Source: Streptomyces sp. cf386 | Lineage (GTDB): Bacteria > Actinomycetota > Actinomycetes > Streptomycetales > Streptomycetaceae | DNA: 64,000 nucleotides | Assembly (NCBI RefSeq): GCF_900103585.1 | Contig: NZ_FNHV01000017.1 | Span: forward strand, 65,471-129,470 | Direction of reading: 5' to 3' | Part shown: positions 49,845 through 59,087 of the stretch, piece by piece | Layout of the letters: each line of letters starts with the position of its first letter | Position numbering within the stretch: position 1 is the stretch's first letter | Program-made: the position numbers and the translations under genes | The notes under the pieces: generated by a model | The model's database searches: none | The model's input: only the letters and a program-made list of their open reading frames with translations | Told to the model about the DNA's origin: nothing

Positions 49845-50702
49845 TCATTGCACGCGGGCGATCAGGTACCGGAAGACGTTCGGCATCCACACCGTCCCGT
49901 CCTGCCGCTGGTGCGGATGCAGCGCTTCCGTCACCTCCTTGTCCACCTGGGCCTGATCGGTCGCGGCGATCGCCGCGTCGAAGAGCCCCGTGGACAGCAG
50001 TCCCCGTACGGCGCTGTCGACGTCCGCGTACCCGAAGGGGCAGGCCACCCGCCCCGAACCGTCGGGCCGCAGGCCCGCGCGCTGGGCGACCTCCTCCAGG
50101 TCGTCGCGCAGGGCGGGGCGCCAACTGCCCGCGCTGCGCAAGGGATCGGCCAGCTTCGTGGCGACCCGCAGAACGGACGAGGTGGCGCAGCGCTCCGGCG
50201 GACCCCAGCCGGCGAGCACCACGGGCGCCCCGCGCTCGGCGAGCGGTGTCGCGGCCGCGAGCGACTCACCGAGCCCCTCGGCGTCGCCCGCGAGGCACCC
50301 GATGGGCTCGAACGCGGTCACCAGGGTGTACGGCGGCGCCGCTTCGTCGGCAGCGTCGCGAGGCGAGCCGACGACGAGCCGGGTGTCGGCACGCGCGCGC
50401 GTGCCCCACGTCTCGGGCAGCAAACGCTGCCGTGCGAGGGCCAGTCGTTCGGGTGAGGAGGAGTCGACACCGGTGACGGCCGCGCCTCTGGACACCGCGG
50501 TCAGAAGGGCGAGCCCGCTGCCGCAGCCGAGGCCCAGCAGCCGGGTGCCGGGGCCCACTTCCAGTCGCTCGTAGACGGCCTCGTAGAGCGGGACCAGCAT
50601 CCGCTCCTGGATCTCGGACCAGTCACGCGCGCGTGCACACAGGTCCACGCGGGGCGCCGTGCCCGCGTGAGATGGGTGCTGCCGCACGAGCGTAGGTGTC
50701 AT
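49845..50702 (-). CDS. SAM-dependent methyltransferase
   Basis: The 285-residue protein has the class I methyltransferase SAM loop LLGLGCGSGLALLTAV near residue 62 and VTGVDSSSPERLALAR; family members usually have GxGxG. The substrate is unknown. I chose the ATG at 50702 (MTPTLVRQHPSHAG); a TTG at 50720 is possible. It is antisense to, and its start is close to, the prolyl-tRNA synthetase gene. Confidence 0.8.
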   Translation of the reverse strand: MTPTLVRQHPSHAGTAPRVDLCARARDWSEIQERMLVPLYEAVYERLEVGPGTRLLGLGCGSGLALLTAVSRGAAVTGVDSSSPERLALARQRLLPETWGTRARADTRLVVGSPRDAADEAAPPYTLVTAFEPIGCLAGDAEGLGESLAAATPLAERGAPVVLAGWGPPERCATSSVLRVATKLADPLRSAGSWRPALRDDLEEVAQRAGLRPDGSGRVACPFGYADVDSAVRGLLSTGLFDAAIAATDQAQVDKEVTEALHPHQRQDGTVWMPNVFRYLIARVQ

Positions 50703-50888
50703 GTAAAGCGCCCCAATCAACCGAGAGTTGACGACGTGCCGGATTCAGTAGCCCCCGTGACATGCGCTCACGCTCCCCCCGTATGCCAGGAAACTCCGCG
50801 CTCGACGCCGCGTCCAGGGGTCGCGGAGCCCGGCTTGTGGGTTCGTTGTGTCCGTGGCGAGAATTCACATTCCGGCAACGTGGGCCCG

Positions 50889-50901
50889 TACCATCGCGCC
50901 A
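50889..50901 (+). promoter_or_regulatory. possible leaderless promoter of proS
   Basis: TACCAT (50889-50894) lies 6 bp before the proS ATG at 50901, and there is no Shine-Dalgarno sequence. This is the spacing of a -10 box with transcription beginning at the ATG. Confidence 0.5.
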
Positions 50902-52316
50902 TGGCCAAGGCACCCGTACTCACGCCACGGGCGGACGACTTCCCGCGCTGGTACCAGGATCTGATCAACAAGGCCGAGCTGGCAGACAACGGTCCGGTGC
51001 GCGGCACCATGGTCATCCGACCGTACGGATACGGGCTGTGGGAGCGGATGCAGGCCGAGATGGACGCCCGGATCAAGGAGACGGGCACGCAGAACGCGTA
51101 CTTCCCGCTCCTGATCCCCGAGTCGTATCTCGCGCGCGAGGCCGACCACGTCGAGGGCTTCGCGCCGGAGCTCGCGGTCGTCACCCACGGCGGCGGCAAG
51201 GAGCTGGAGGAGCCGGCGGTCGTCCGCCCCACCTCCGAGATGATCATCAACGACTACTTCTCGAAGTGGGTGCAGAGCTACCGCGACCTGCCCCTGCTGA
51301 TCAACCAGTGGGCGAACGTGGTCCGTTGGGAACTCAGGCCGCGCCTCTTCCTGCGTACGAGCGAGTTCCTGTGGCAGGAGGGCCACACCGCGCACGCCAC
51401 CTACGAGGACGCCCGCGACTTCGCCGCGCACATCCACCGCGAGGTCTACGAGGACTTCATGGTGAACGTCCTCGCGATGGACGTCGTCCCCGGCCGCAAG
51501 ACCGTCAAGGAGCGCTTCGCCGGCGCCATCAACACCCTCACGCTCGAAGGCATGATGGGCGACGGCAAGGCCCTGCAGATGGCCACCAGCCATGAGCTGG
51601 GCCAGAACTTCGCCAAAGCCTTCAACACGCGGTACCTGTCGCAGGAAGGCAAGCAGGAGCTCGTCTGGCAGACCTCCTGGGGCTCCACCACCCGCATGAT
51701 CGGCGCCCTGGTGATGACTCACGGGGATGACAACGGACTGCGGGTGCCGCCCCGGCTGGCCCAGATCCAGGTCGTCGTCCTCGCCATCAAGGGCGACGAG
51801 ACGGTTCTGGCCAAGGTCCGCGAAATCGGGGACCGGTTGAAGGCGGTCGGCCTCCGCGTCCATGTCGACGACCGCATCGACACCCCCTTCGGCCGCCGCG
51901 CCGTCGACTGGGAGCTCAAGGGCGTGCCGGTCCGCATCGAGGTCGGCCCCCGTGACCTGGAGAACGGCACGGCGATGCTGGCGCGTCGCATCCCCGGCGG
52001 CAAGGAACCGGTGGCCGTCGAGTCGCTCGTAGGCCTACTCCCCTCGGTCCTGGAGGAGGACCAGGCGCTGCTGCTGGCCCAGTCCCGGGAGCGTCGCGAG
52101 TCCCGCACCGCCGAGGTGTCGACGATCGAGGAGGCCGTCGAGGCCGCCGTCGCCGGCGGTTGGGCGCGCGTCCCGTGGGCGACGCTCGGTGAAGAAGGCG
52201 AGGCCAGACTGGCCGAGCACGCCGTGACCGTACGGTGTCTGGTCGCCGAGGACGGGTCGGTGCCGGCCGCCGACGACGCACCCGGTAACGTCGCGGTCGT
52301 CGCGCGCGCTTATTGA
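50901..52316 (+). CDS. proS: prolyl-tRNA synthetase, archaeal/eukaryotic type
   Basis: The enzyme charges tRNA-Pro. The 471-residue protein is the short form without the bacterial insertion domain (bacterial type is about 570 residues). Class II motifs include RPTSEMIINDYFSKW, RWELRPRLFLRTSEFLWQEG (motif 2), and the C-terminal motif 3 region GALVMTHGDDNGLRVPP. The anticodon-binding domain is at about 290-400. It sits alone between a methyltransferase and the SprT-like gene. The usual bacterial-type ProRS would be elsewhere if present, so this may be a second, alternative ProRS. It is possibly translated leaderless. Confidence 0.93.
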   Translation: MAKAPVLTPRADDFPRWYQDLINKAELADNGPVRGTMVIRPYGYGLWERMQAEMDARIKETGTQNAYFPLLIPESYLAREADHVEGFAPELAVVTHGGGKELEEPAVVRPTSEMIINDYFSKWVQSYRDLPLLINQWANVVRWELRPRLFLRTSEFLWQEGHTAHATYEDARDFAAHIHREVYEDFMVNVLAMDVVPGRKTVKERFAGAINTLTLEGMMGDGKALQMATSHELGQNFAKAFNTRYLSQEGKQELVWQTSWGSTTRMIGALVMTHGDDNGLRVPPRLAQIQVVVLAIKGDETVLAKVREIGDRLKAVGLRVHVDDRIDTPFGRRAVDWELKGVPVRIEVGPRDLENGTAMLARRIPGGKEPVAVESLVGLLPSVLEEDQALLLAQSRERRESRTAEVSTIEEAVEAAVAGGWARVPWATLGEEGEARLAEHAVTVRCLVAEDGSVPAADDAPGNVAVVARAY

Positions 52317-52577
52317 GATGACGCCCGTGTGGAACGAGAGCGACCGAAACGCCTCTTGCGCATCCGCGGACCACAGCCGCACCCGCGCGTGGACGGGGCG
52401 TACGCGGTGGGGCGTACGTCAGGCTACGCACCGGCTTGGTATGAGCTGTGAGGCTTATCCGCAGATCGGCGCACCCGCCCTCGTCGTGGCGCATCATTCG
52501 CAACTGACGGGTACGTGCAAATTATTTGGGATGGCCCGGAATCGGAACACAGCGGCACTCCGGCTCGTTGTCATTAC

Positions 52578-53174
52578 GTGAGCACGACACAGACACCACC
52601 AGTTCTCGCCGCAGAGCTGGCAGAGGCGTGGGCCGACATTCAGCGGTACCACCCCGAACTGCCGGATCTCGCCGCGCCAGAGTCCCTGATCGGGGAGTCG
52701 TCGTCCGCCTGCGGTCACGAGCTCTCCTTTGAACGACTGCTTCATGAGGCAGTCCATGGCATCGCCGCCTCGCGCGGCGTCCGCGACACCTCCCGGGCCG
52801 GCCGCTACCACAACCGCAGATTCCTCGCGATCGCCGAGGAGATGGGCCTGGACCATCCCGAGGAGCCGCACCCGAGCAGCGGCTTCTCCCTGGTCACGCT
52901 CAACCCCGAGGCCAAGCGCCGCTACCGCCCGACCATCGAACGCCTCCAGCGCGCCCTGAAGGCCCACACCGCGGCGACCTCCGCCGACACGACCAGGACC
53001 TTCCGGGGCCCGGCCGCCCGCCACGGCTCCTCCGGAGGAGGTGTCCGCGTCAAGGCGGTGTGCGACTGCGGGCGCAACGTCCGGGTCGTCCCGTCGGTCC
53101 TGGCCCAGGCGCCGATCGTCTGCGGCGGCTGCGGCAAGCCGTTCCGGATTCCCGAGGTGGCCGGAGCTGCGTAA
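52578..53174 (+). CDS. SprT-like zinc-binding protein
   Basis: The 198-residue protein has a zincin-type HExxH in FERLLHEAVHGIA (about residue 49-61), and a C-terminal zinc-ribbon-like CDCGRNVRVV...CGGCGKPF. The protease-like motif suggests metal-dependent peptidase or DNA-protein crosslink repair by analogy with SprT-like proteins, but this is inferred. The GTG at 52578 follows weak signals; an in-frame ATG-type extension to 52515 runs over A/T-richer probable promoter DNA. Confidence 0.78.
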   Translation: MSTTQTPPVLAAELAEAWADIQRYHPELPDLAAPESLIGESSSACGHELSFERLLHEAVHGIAASRGVRDTSRAGRYHNRRFLAIAEEMGLDHPEEPHPSSGFSLVTLNPEAKRRYRPTIERLQRALKAHTAATSADTTRTFRGPAARHGSSGGGVRVKAVCDCGRNVRVVPSVLAQAPIVCGGCGKPFRIPEVAGAA

Positions 53175-53249
53175 CGGCGAGGGAGTCCAGTACCGGCATC
53201 TCGTGGCTGCCGGTCAGGAACGCATCGCCCTTTGGTTACGTAGGGCGTC

Positions 53250-53330
53250 GGGGTGCCGCTGTGGTCGGCGGCACCCCGTGGCGCCGGGTTGCGCGACCGA
53301 CCCTCACGGCACCCCTGTCGCCGGGTGCCG
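53250..53330. terminator. tandem hairpins in SprT-rpsP gap
   Basis: The first hairpin is GGGGTGCCGC (53250-53259) with GCGGCACCCC (53268-53277). The second is CGGCACCC (53307-53314) with GGGTGCCG (53323-53330). Both are perfect. The 357-bp gap between the SprT-like gene and rpsP otherwise holds likely promoter sequence for rpsP (CACAAT near 53391) and no gene. Confidence 0.75.
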
Positions 53331-53531
53331 TTCAGCCATGCCCGGCCGCCCTCGCCGCCCCCTCGGCCAAAAGCGATCCGCAGGGTGTGGCACAATGGCT
53401 AGCTGTACTCGACAGCCGCACAGGACCCCTCTCTCCTCCGGCTGACGCGTCCATCGGGCACTCGGGTACCGCAACCCCACGCGGCAGTCTCGCCGTGCCC
53501 AACCACGTCAAATCCAGGAGAACCCACTCCC

Positions 53532-53951
53532 GTGGCAGTCAAGATCAAGCTGAAGCGTCTGGGCAAGATCCGTTCGCCTCACTACCGCATCGTCGTCGCC
53601 GACTCCCGCACCCGCCGTGACGGCCGTGCGATCGAGGAGATCGGCAAGTACCACCCGACCTACAACCCGTCGGTCATCGAGGTGGACGCCGACCGTGTGG
53701 CGTACTGGCTGGGTGTCGGCGCGCAGCCGACCGAGCCCGTGCTCGCCATTCTGAAGAAGACCGGCGACTGGCAGAAGTTCAAGGGCGAGCCCGCCCCGGC
53801 TCCGCTGCTCGTTGCCGAGCCGAAGAAGGCGCGCCCGTCGTTCGAGGCCCTCAGCGGCGACGACGAGGGCAAGGGTGAGGCGATCACCCAGAAGAAGAAG
53901 GCGGAGAAGAAGGACGAGGCCGCGGCCGAGTCCGAGTCGGCCGAGGCCTGA
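53532..53951 (+). CDS. rpsP: 30S ribosomal protein S16
   Basis: The S16 domain is residues 1-85 (MAVKIKLKRLGKIRSPHYRI), extended to 139 residues by an acidic/lysine-rich tail typical of actinobacteria. The GTG at 53532 follows AGGAGAAC. First gene of the rpsP-khpA-rimM-trmD-rplS unit. Confidence 0.97.
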   Translation: MAVKIKLKRLGKIRSPHYRIVVADSRTRRDGRAIEEIGKYHPTYNPSVIEVDADRVAYWLGVGAQPTEPVLAILKKTGDWQKFKGEPAPAPLLVAEPKKARPSFEALSGDDEGKGEAITQKKKAEKKDEAAAESESAEA

Positions 53952-53953
53952 GC

Positions 53954-54193
53954 ATGCTCGAGGAGGCTCTCGAGCACCTCGTGAAGGGCATCGTCGACAA
54001 CCCTGACGATGTGCAGGTCGCATCCCGCAACCTGCGTCGCGGGCGTGTGCTGGAGGTCCGGGTCCACCCCGACGACCTCGGCAAGGTGATCGGCCGCAAC
54101 GGCCGCACCGCACGCGCTCTGCGCACCGTCGTGGGCGCCATCGGCGGTCGCGGTGTCCGCGTCGACCTCGTCGACGTGGACCACGTCCGCTGA
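53954..54193 (+). CDS. khpA: KH-domain RNA-binding protein
   Basis: The 79-residue single KH domain contains HPDDLGKVIGRNGRTARALR, with the GxxG loop as GRNG. KhpA proteins partner with KhpB/Jag to bind RNA. It starts 2 bp after rpsP. Confidence 0.92.
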   Translation: MLEEALEHLVKGIVDNPDDVQVASRNLRRGRVLEVRVHPDDLGKVIGRNGRTARALRTVVGAIGGRGVRVDLVDVDHVR

Positions 54194-54214
54194 CGCCGAA
54201 CGCAGCACCGGCTC

Positions 54215-54248
54215 GGGCCGGGGAGGGCCACTGGGCCGTCCCCGGCCC
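54215..54248 (+). terminator. hairpin between khpA and rimM
   Basis: GGGCCGGGGA (54215-54224) pairs perfectly with TCCCCGGCCC (54239-54248), with an inner GGCC/GGCC pairing. It may attenuate readthrough into rimM. Confidence 0.65.
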
Positions 54249-54301
54249 GTAGTCGTATGGCCGTCTCGTACGGCGAGTCGTCTGACAGGAGAGCAAGCAC
54301 A

Positions 54302-54853
54302 GTGCAGCTGGTAGTCGCACGGATCGGCCGTGCCCACGGCATCAAGGGCGAGGTCACCGTCGAGGTGCGTACCGACGAGCCGGAACTGCGGCTCGCCCCC
54401 GGCGCCGTCCTGGCCACCGACCCGGCCGCCATCGGGCCGCTCACCATCGAGACCGGCCGCGTCCACAGCGGCCGTCTCCTCCTGCGCTTCGAGGGCGTGC
54501 GCGACCGCACCGGCGCCGAGGCCCTGCGCAACACCCTCCTCATCGCCGAGGTCGACCCGGACGAGCTGCCCGAGGAGGAGGACGAGTACTACGACCACCA
54601 GCTGATGGATCTGGACGTGGTCACCGCGGACGGCGTCGAGGTCGGTCGTATCACCGAGATCTCGCACCTGCCCTCCCAGGACCTCTTCATCGTCGAGCGC
54701 CCCGACGGCAGCGAGGTCATGATCCCCTTCGTCGAGGAGATCGTCGCCGAGATCGACCTGAAGGAGCAGCGCGCGGTCATCACCCCGCCGCCGGGCCTGA
54801 TCGACGACCGGGCCGAGGTCGCTTCCTCCCGAGACGCGGAGGCCGAGAGCTGA
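54302..54853 (+). CDS. rimM: ribosome maturation factor RimM
   Basis: The 183-residue factor binds S19 during 30S assembly. The start IGRAHGIKGEVTVEV matches RimM, and the PRC-barrel region DHQLMDLDVVTADGVEVGRI begins near 97. The GTG at 54302 is preceded by AGGAGA. An acidic tail follows. Stop and trmD start overlap (TGATG). Confidence 0.95.
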   Translation: MQLVVARIGRAHGIKGEVTVEVRTDEPELRLAPGAVLATDPAAIGPLTIETGRVHSGRLLLRFEGVRDRTGAEALRNTLLIAEVDPDELPEEEDEYYDHQLMDLDVVTADGVEVGRITEISHLPSQDLFIVERPDGSEVMIPFVEEIVAEIDLKEQRAVITPPPGLIDDRAEVASSRDAEAES

Positions 54854-55686
54854 TGCGGCTCGACGTTGTCACGATCTTCCCCGAATACCTGGAGCCCCTG
54901 AACGTCTCCCTCGTCGGCAAGGCACGCGCGCGTGGTCAGCTGAACGTGCATGTGCACGACCTGCGGGACTGGACGTACGACCGCCACAACACGGTCGACG
55001 ACACCCCGTACGGCGGCGGCCCCGGCATGGTCATGAAGACCGAGCCCTGGGCGGACGCGCTGGACTCCGCCCTGGCGGACGGCTACGAGACCGGTTCGTG
55101 CGCCCCCGCGCTGATCGTCCCCACGCCCAGCGGCCGCCCCTTCACCCAGGAACTCGCCGTCGAGCTCTCCGAGCAGCCCTGGCTGCTCTTCACCCCGGCC
55201 CGCTACGAGGGCATCGACCGCCGAGTCATCGACGAGTACGCGACCCGTATGCCGGTCCACGAGGTGTCCATCGGCGACTACGTCCTCGCCGGCGGCGAGG
55301 CGGCCGTACTGGTCATCACGGAGGCCGTGGCACGCCTGCTGCCGGGCGTCCTGGGGAACGCCGAGTCCCACCGGGACGACTCCTTCGCACCCGGCGCCAT
55401 GGCCAACCTCCTGGAGGGCCCCGTCTACACCAAGCCGCCCGAGTGGCGCGGCCGGGGCATCCCGGACGTGCTGCTCAGCGGCCACCACGGCAAGATCGCC
55501 CGCTGGCGCCGCGACGAGGCGCTCAGGCGTACGACGGCCAACCGGCCCGACCTCATCGAGCGCTGCGACCCCAAGGCCTTCGACAAGAAGGACCGCGAGA
55601 TGCTCTCCATCCTGGGCTGGATGCCCGACCCGGAAGGGGAGGGGTTCGGCCGATTTTGGCGCAGGACCGAGGGCGTGGAAGAATAG
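54853..55686 (+). CDS. trmD: tRNA (guanine37-N1) methyltransferase
   Basis: TrmD forms m1G37 in tRNA to prevent frameshifting. The 277-residue SPOUT protein has MRLDVVTIFPEYLEPL, the knot motifs FTPARYEGIDRRVIDEY and SIGDYVLAGGEAAVLVI, and the C-terminal RRDEALRRT. Coupled to rimM by a 1-bp overlap. Confidence 0.97.
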   Translation: MRLDVVTIFPEYLEPLNVSLVGKARARGQLNVHVHDLRDWTYDRHNTVDDTPYGGGPGMVMKTEPWADALDSALADGYETGSCAPALIVPTPSGRPFTQELAVELSEQPWLLFTPARYEGIDRRVIDEYATRMPVHEVSIGDYVLAGGEAAVLVITEAVARLLPGVLGNAESHRDDSFAPGAMANLLEGPVYTKPPEWRGRGIPDVLLSGHHGKIARWRRDEALRRTTANRPDLIERCDPKAFDKKDREMLSILGWMPDPEGEGFGRFWRRTEGVEE

Positions 55687-55820
55687 GCCGCTGTTGTGCG
55701 TCGTCCGGCGTGCGCCCCTGCCACAGGGGGACACGACGCCCGCCCCGACGCGGACAGCATCCTCTTGGAACACCTAGCTCCCGTTGATGACCTGTGGCAT
55801 CAGCGAAGAAAGCAGACGAA

Positions 55821-56171
55821 ATGTCTCACCTGCTCGACACCGTCGACGCCGCGTCGCTGCGCAGCGACGTCCCGGCCTTCCGCCCGGGCGACACGGTCAA
55901 CGTCCACGTCCGCGTCATCGAGGGCAACCGCTCCCGTGTGCAGCAGTTCAAGGGCGTTGTGATCCGTCGCCAGGGTGCCGGCGTGCGCGAGACCTTCACG
56001 GTCCGCAAGGTCTCCTTCTCCGTCGGCGTCGAGCGCACCTTCCCGGTGCACACCCCGATCGTCGAGAAGATCGAGCTCGTCACCAAGGGTGACGTCCGCC
56101 GCGCCAAGCTGTACTACCTGCGCGAGCTCCGCGGCAAGGCGGCGAAGATCAAGGAGAAGCGCGAGAACTGA
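55821..56171 (+). CDS. rplS: 50S ribosomal protein L19
   Basis: This 116-residue protein is complete (MSHLLDTVDAASLRSDVPAF, GNRSRVQQFKGVVIRRQG). The ATG at 55821 is chosen over an in-frame ATG at 55794 because it gives the family start; the shorter form has a weak ribosome-binding site. Confidence 0.96.
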   Translation: MSHLLDTVDAASLRSDVPAFRPGDTVNVHVRVIEGNRSRVQQFKGVVIRRQGAGVRETFTVRKVSFSVGVERTFPVHTPIVEKIELVTKGDVRRAKLYYLRELRGKAAKIKEKREN

Positions 56172-56231
56172 GCGCTTCAGGGGGCTCGCCCCCGCGGGGT
56201 CCAAAGCGGGGCCGGATAACATCTGGCCTCG

Positions 56232-56951
56232 ATGGACACCGAAGCACAGCCGACGGAGCGCGACCGCTCCTCCCGCCCTTACGACTCCGAGGAGACCTCG
56301 GACCCGGAGGGGCCGGAGGAACGGTCGCGCTTCGCGTTGGTGTCATGGATCACGCAGTGGCTCCCGGGCGGGCGGATCAGCCTGACGCTGCTGGTCTTCC
56401 TGGTGTTCCTGCTGCTGCTCAACACGTTCGTCCTGCAGCCCTTCCAGATTCCCAGCGGATCCATGGAGTCCGGATTGAGGATCGGCGACCGCGTTCTCGT
56501 AAATAGGTTGGCGTACCGTTTCGGTGCCGAGCCGCGGCGCGGCGATGTTGTCGTGTTCGACGGAACTGGGTATTTCGGGGATGCGGACTACATCAAACGC
56601 GTTGTGGGTGTGGGGGGAGACCACGTGGTCTGCTGTGACAAGGAGGGGAGGATCCAGGTGAACGGCCGGTCGGTCGACGAGTCGACGTTTCTGTACCCCG
56701 GCGACAGTCCGTCCACGGTGCGCTTCGACATCGTCGTGCCCGACGGCACCCTGTTCGTCCTCGGAGACCACCGCAGCGAATCCAGCGACTCCCGTGACCG
56801 ACTGGGCTCGCCCGGCGGGGGCATGATCCCGGTCGACGACGTCATCGGCCGCGCCGACTGGATCGTATGGCCGACCGCGCACTGGACCCGCCTGCACCAT
56901 TCGGACGCCTACGCGCGCGTGCCCGCAGCAGAGGAGGGCGTGCATGGGTAA
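56232..56951 (+). CDS. sipW: type I signal peptidase SipW
   Basis: The 239-residue membrane protease has one N-terminal membrane segment (about 50-66). The catalytic Ser is S77 in IPSGSM and the catalytic Lys is K122 in YIKRVVGVGGD, with box E GDHRSESSDSR. There is no C-terminal membrane helix, which distinguishes it from SipY and SipZ. First of four signal peptidase genes in a row; overlaps sipX by 8 bp. Streptomyces lividans has the same four-gene order. Confidence 0.92.
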   Translation: MDTEAQPTERDRSSRPYDSEETSDPEGPEERSRFALVSWITQWLPGGRISLTLLVFLVFLLLLNTFVLQPFQIPSGSMESGLRIGDRVLVNRLAYRFGAEPRRGDVVVFDGTGYFGDADYIKRVVGVGGDHVVCCDKEGRIQVNGRSVDESTFLYPGDSPSTVRFDIVVPDGTLFVLGDHRSESSDSRDRLGSPGGGMIPVDDVIGRADWIVWPTAHWTRLHHSDAYARVPAAEEGVHG

Positions 56952-58035
56952 CCGTGGCAAGCCCCGCGGCGTGCCCAGCAGCCCCGCCGACAATCTGCTG
57001 CCCACCGGCGCCCGGCGCGCCGCCAGCCCCACGGGCGGTCGTACGCGCGCGGAGCGGCGCCAGCTCCAGCGCAAGGTCAAACGGCGCCGCAGGCGCTCGG
57101 CGATGAAGGAGATACCCCTTCTCGTCGGTGTCGCGGTCCTCATAGCACTCGTCCTGAAGACCTTCCTCGTCCAGGCCTTCGTGATCCCGTCCGGCTCCAT
57201 GGAGCAGACGATCCAGGTCGGTGACCGCGTCCTGGTCGACAAGCTCACCCCTTGGTTCGGCTCCAAGCCGCAGCGCGGGGACGTCGTCGTCTTCAAGGAC
57301 CCCGGCGGCTGGCTCCGGGACGAGCAGACGACGGTGAAGAAGGAGGACCCCGTCGTCGTCAAGCAGGTCAAGCAGGCGCTCACGTTCATCGGCCTGCTGC
57401 CGTCAGACGACGAGAAGGACCTCATCAAGCGCGTCGTCGGCGTCGGTGGCGACCGCGTCAAGTGCTGTGACACGCAGGGACGGGTCACCGTCAACGGCGT
57501 TCCCCTGAACGAGGACTACCTGTATCCCGGCAACGCCCCCTCCGATGCGCGATTCGACATCACCGTCCCGCAGGGACGGCTGTGGGTGATGGGCGACCAC
57601 CGGGCCGACTCCGCCGACTCCCGCGTCCATCAGGACCAGGGCTACGGCGGCACGGTCTCCGAGGACGAGGTCGTCGGACGGGCCATGTGGATCGCCTGGC
57701 CCCTCGGTCACTGGACCTCCTTGGACGAACCGAAAACGTACGCTTCGGTCTCCGACTCGGCGACCGGGTCGACCGCCTCTGCCCAGCTGTCGCATAGGGT
57801 TGCTTCCGACGATTCGAACGGAACGATCCAGCTCCCGAGCCCTGCGGAACTCCCGCTCGTTATGGGAGTGGTGGGCCTGCACCGCGCATGGGGCAGGCAG
57901 CGGCACAGAGTAAGGAGTTGGCGTGGGGGATGTGGCGGTTGGCGCACGGTCCGGGCACGACGGCGAGGAGCACCGCGGACGCCCCGTGGACGCTGCCGAC
58001 CTGGCCGCGGACAGCGCCGTGACCTCAGAGAATGA
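56944..58035 (+). CDS. sipX: type I signal peptidase SipX
   Basis: The 363-residue protein has a basic N-terminus, one membrane segment (about 57-76), S85 in FVIPSGSM, Lys in DLIKRVVGVGGD and box E GDHRADSADSR. After the peptidase domain (to about 270), the sequence enters a Ser/Thr-rich segment and a short hydrophobic stretch. The last 37 codons overlap the start of sipY in another frame and read as Arg/Gly-rich, which does not look like selected protein. The stop may have been lost or shifted. Confidence 0.88.
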   Translation: MGNRGKPRGVPSSPADNLLPTGARRAASPTGGRTRAERRQLQRKVKRRRRRSAMKEIPLLVGVAVLIALVLKTFLVQAFVIPSGSMEQTIQVGDRVLVDKLTPWFGSKPQRGDVVVFKDPGGWLRDEQTTVKKEDPVVVKQVKQALTFIGLLPSDDEKDLIKRVVGVGGDRVKCCDTQGRVTVNGVPLNEDYLYPGNAPSDARFDITVPQGRLWVMGDHRADSADSRVHQDQGYGGTVSEDEVVGRAMWIAWPLGHWTSLDEPKTYASVSDSATGSTASAQLSHRVASDDSNGTIQLPSPAELPLVMGVVGLHRAWGRQRHRVRSWRGGCGGWRTVRARRRGAPRTPRGRCRPGRGQRRDLRE

Positions 58036-58894
58036 CCCCGGAGCGGCCGGCGGCGGCGGAGCTTCGGGCGGGCGACCCCCGACCGACCCCCAGGAGTCGG
58101 GCGGGGCTTCCTCCAAGCCGAAGAAGCAGCGCTCCTTCTGGAAGGAGCTGCCCATCCTGATCGGCATCGCGCTCGTCCTCGCGCTGCTGATCAAGACGTT
58201 CCTGGTGCAGGCGTTCTCGATCCCCTCCGACTCGATGCAGAACACCCTCCAGCAGGGTGACCGTGTCCTCGTCGACAAGCTCACCCCCTGGTTCGGCTCG
58301 GAGCCCGAGCGCGGCGAGGTCGTCGTCTTCCACGACCCCGCCAACTGGCTGGCGGGAGAGCCCACCCCCGACCCGAACGCGCTGCAGACCTTCCTCAGCT
58401 GGATCGGCCTGATGCCGTCCGCCGAGGAGAAGGACCTCATCAAGCGCGTCATCGGCGTCGGCGGTGACACGATCGAGTGCGAAGGCACCGGCCCGCTGAA
58501 GGTCAACGGCAAGGCGCTGAGCGAGACGGACTACGTCTACGCCGGCAACACGCCGTGCAGCCAGGACGACCAGGGCGGCCAGTTCAAGGTGAAGGTCCCC
58601 GAGGGCTACATCTGGGTCATGGGCGACCACCGGCAGAACTCCCGTGACTCGCGCTACAACCAGTCCGACAAGAACCACGGCATGGTTCCCGTCGACGAGG
58701 TCGTCGGCCGTGCCATCGTGATCGCCTGGCCGGTCAACCGTTGGGACAACCTGCCGGTCCCGGGCACCTTCGAGCAGAACCTGAGCGCCCGTTCCGCCGC
58801 GCTGACGGTCGCACCGCAGGGACTCGCCCTGGCGGGTGCGGTGCCGCTGGTGCTGTGGCGCCGACAGCGGATCAAGGCGGCGCAGACCCGCTGA
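57923..58894 (+). CDS. sipY: type I signal peptidase SipY
   Basis: The 323-residue protein has a long cytoplasmic N-terminus, membrane segment about 76-96, catalytic S104 in SIPSDSM, Lys in DLIKRVIGVGGD, box E GDHRQNSRDSR and a C-terminal hydrophobic segment about 295-312. The GTG at 57923 has TAAGGAG 5 bp upstream, a strong start that overlaps the end of sipX by 113 bp. Confidence 0.92.
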   Translation: MGDVAVGARSGHDGEEHRGRPVDAADLAADSAVTSENDPGAAGGGGASGGRPPTDPQESGGASSKPKKQRSFWKELPILIGIALVLALLIKTFLVQAFSIPSDSMQNTLQQGDRVLVDKLTPWFGSEPERGEVVVFHDPANWLAGEPTPDPNALQTFLSWIGLMPSAEEKDLIKRVIGVGGDTIECEGTGPLKVNGKALSETDYVYAGNTPCSQDDQGGQFKVKVPEGYIWVMGDHRQNSRDSRYNQSDKNHGMVPVDEVVGRAIVIAWPVNRWDNLPVPGTFEQNLSARSAALTVAPQGLALAGAVPLVLWRRQRIKAAQTR

Positions 58895-59087
58895 CGCGCG
58901 AGGCGCCTCGGGGTGACCGCCCGAGGCGCGGTCCCGGGGTGGGCGAGGAGCTCACCTCCGGGAAGGCTCGGGAAGCTGCTCGGACGGGGCTTCGGCCAAC
59001 GGCTGGGGAAAGCTTTGCCGAGCGTGTGACCTCGCGCGCTCGGGAGGGGCTGCCCGGTGTCGGTACCGCCGGGTAGGGTGCGGACCC

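Noticed and set aside
50703..50900. T-box or other tRNA-dependent leader upstream of proS
   Set aside because: There is no recognisable specifier loop or antiterminator, and the ATG appears to sit at the transcription start.
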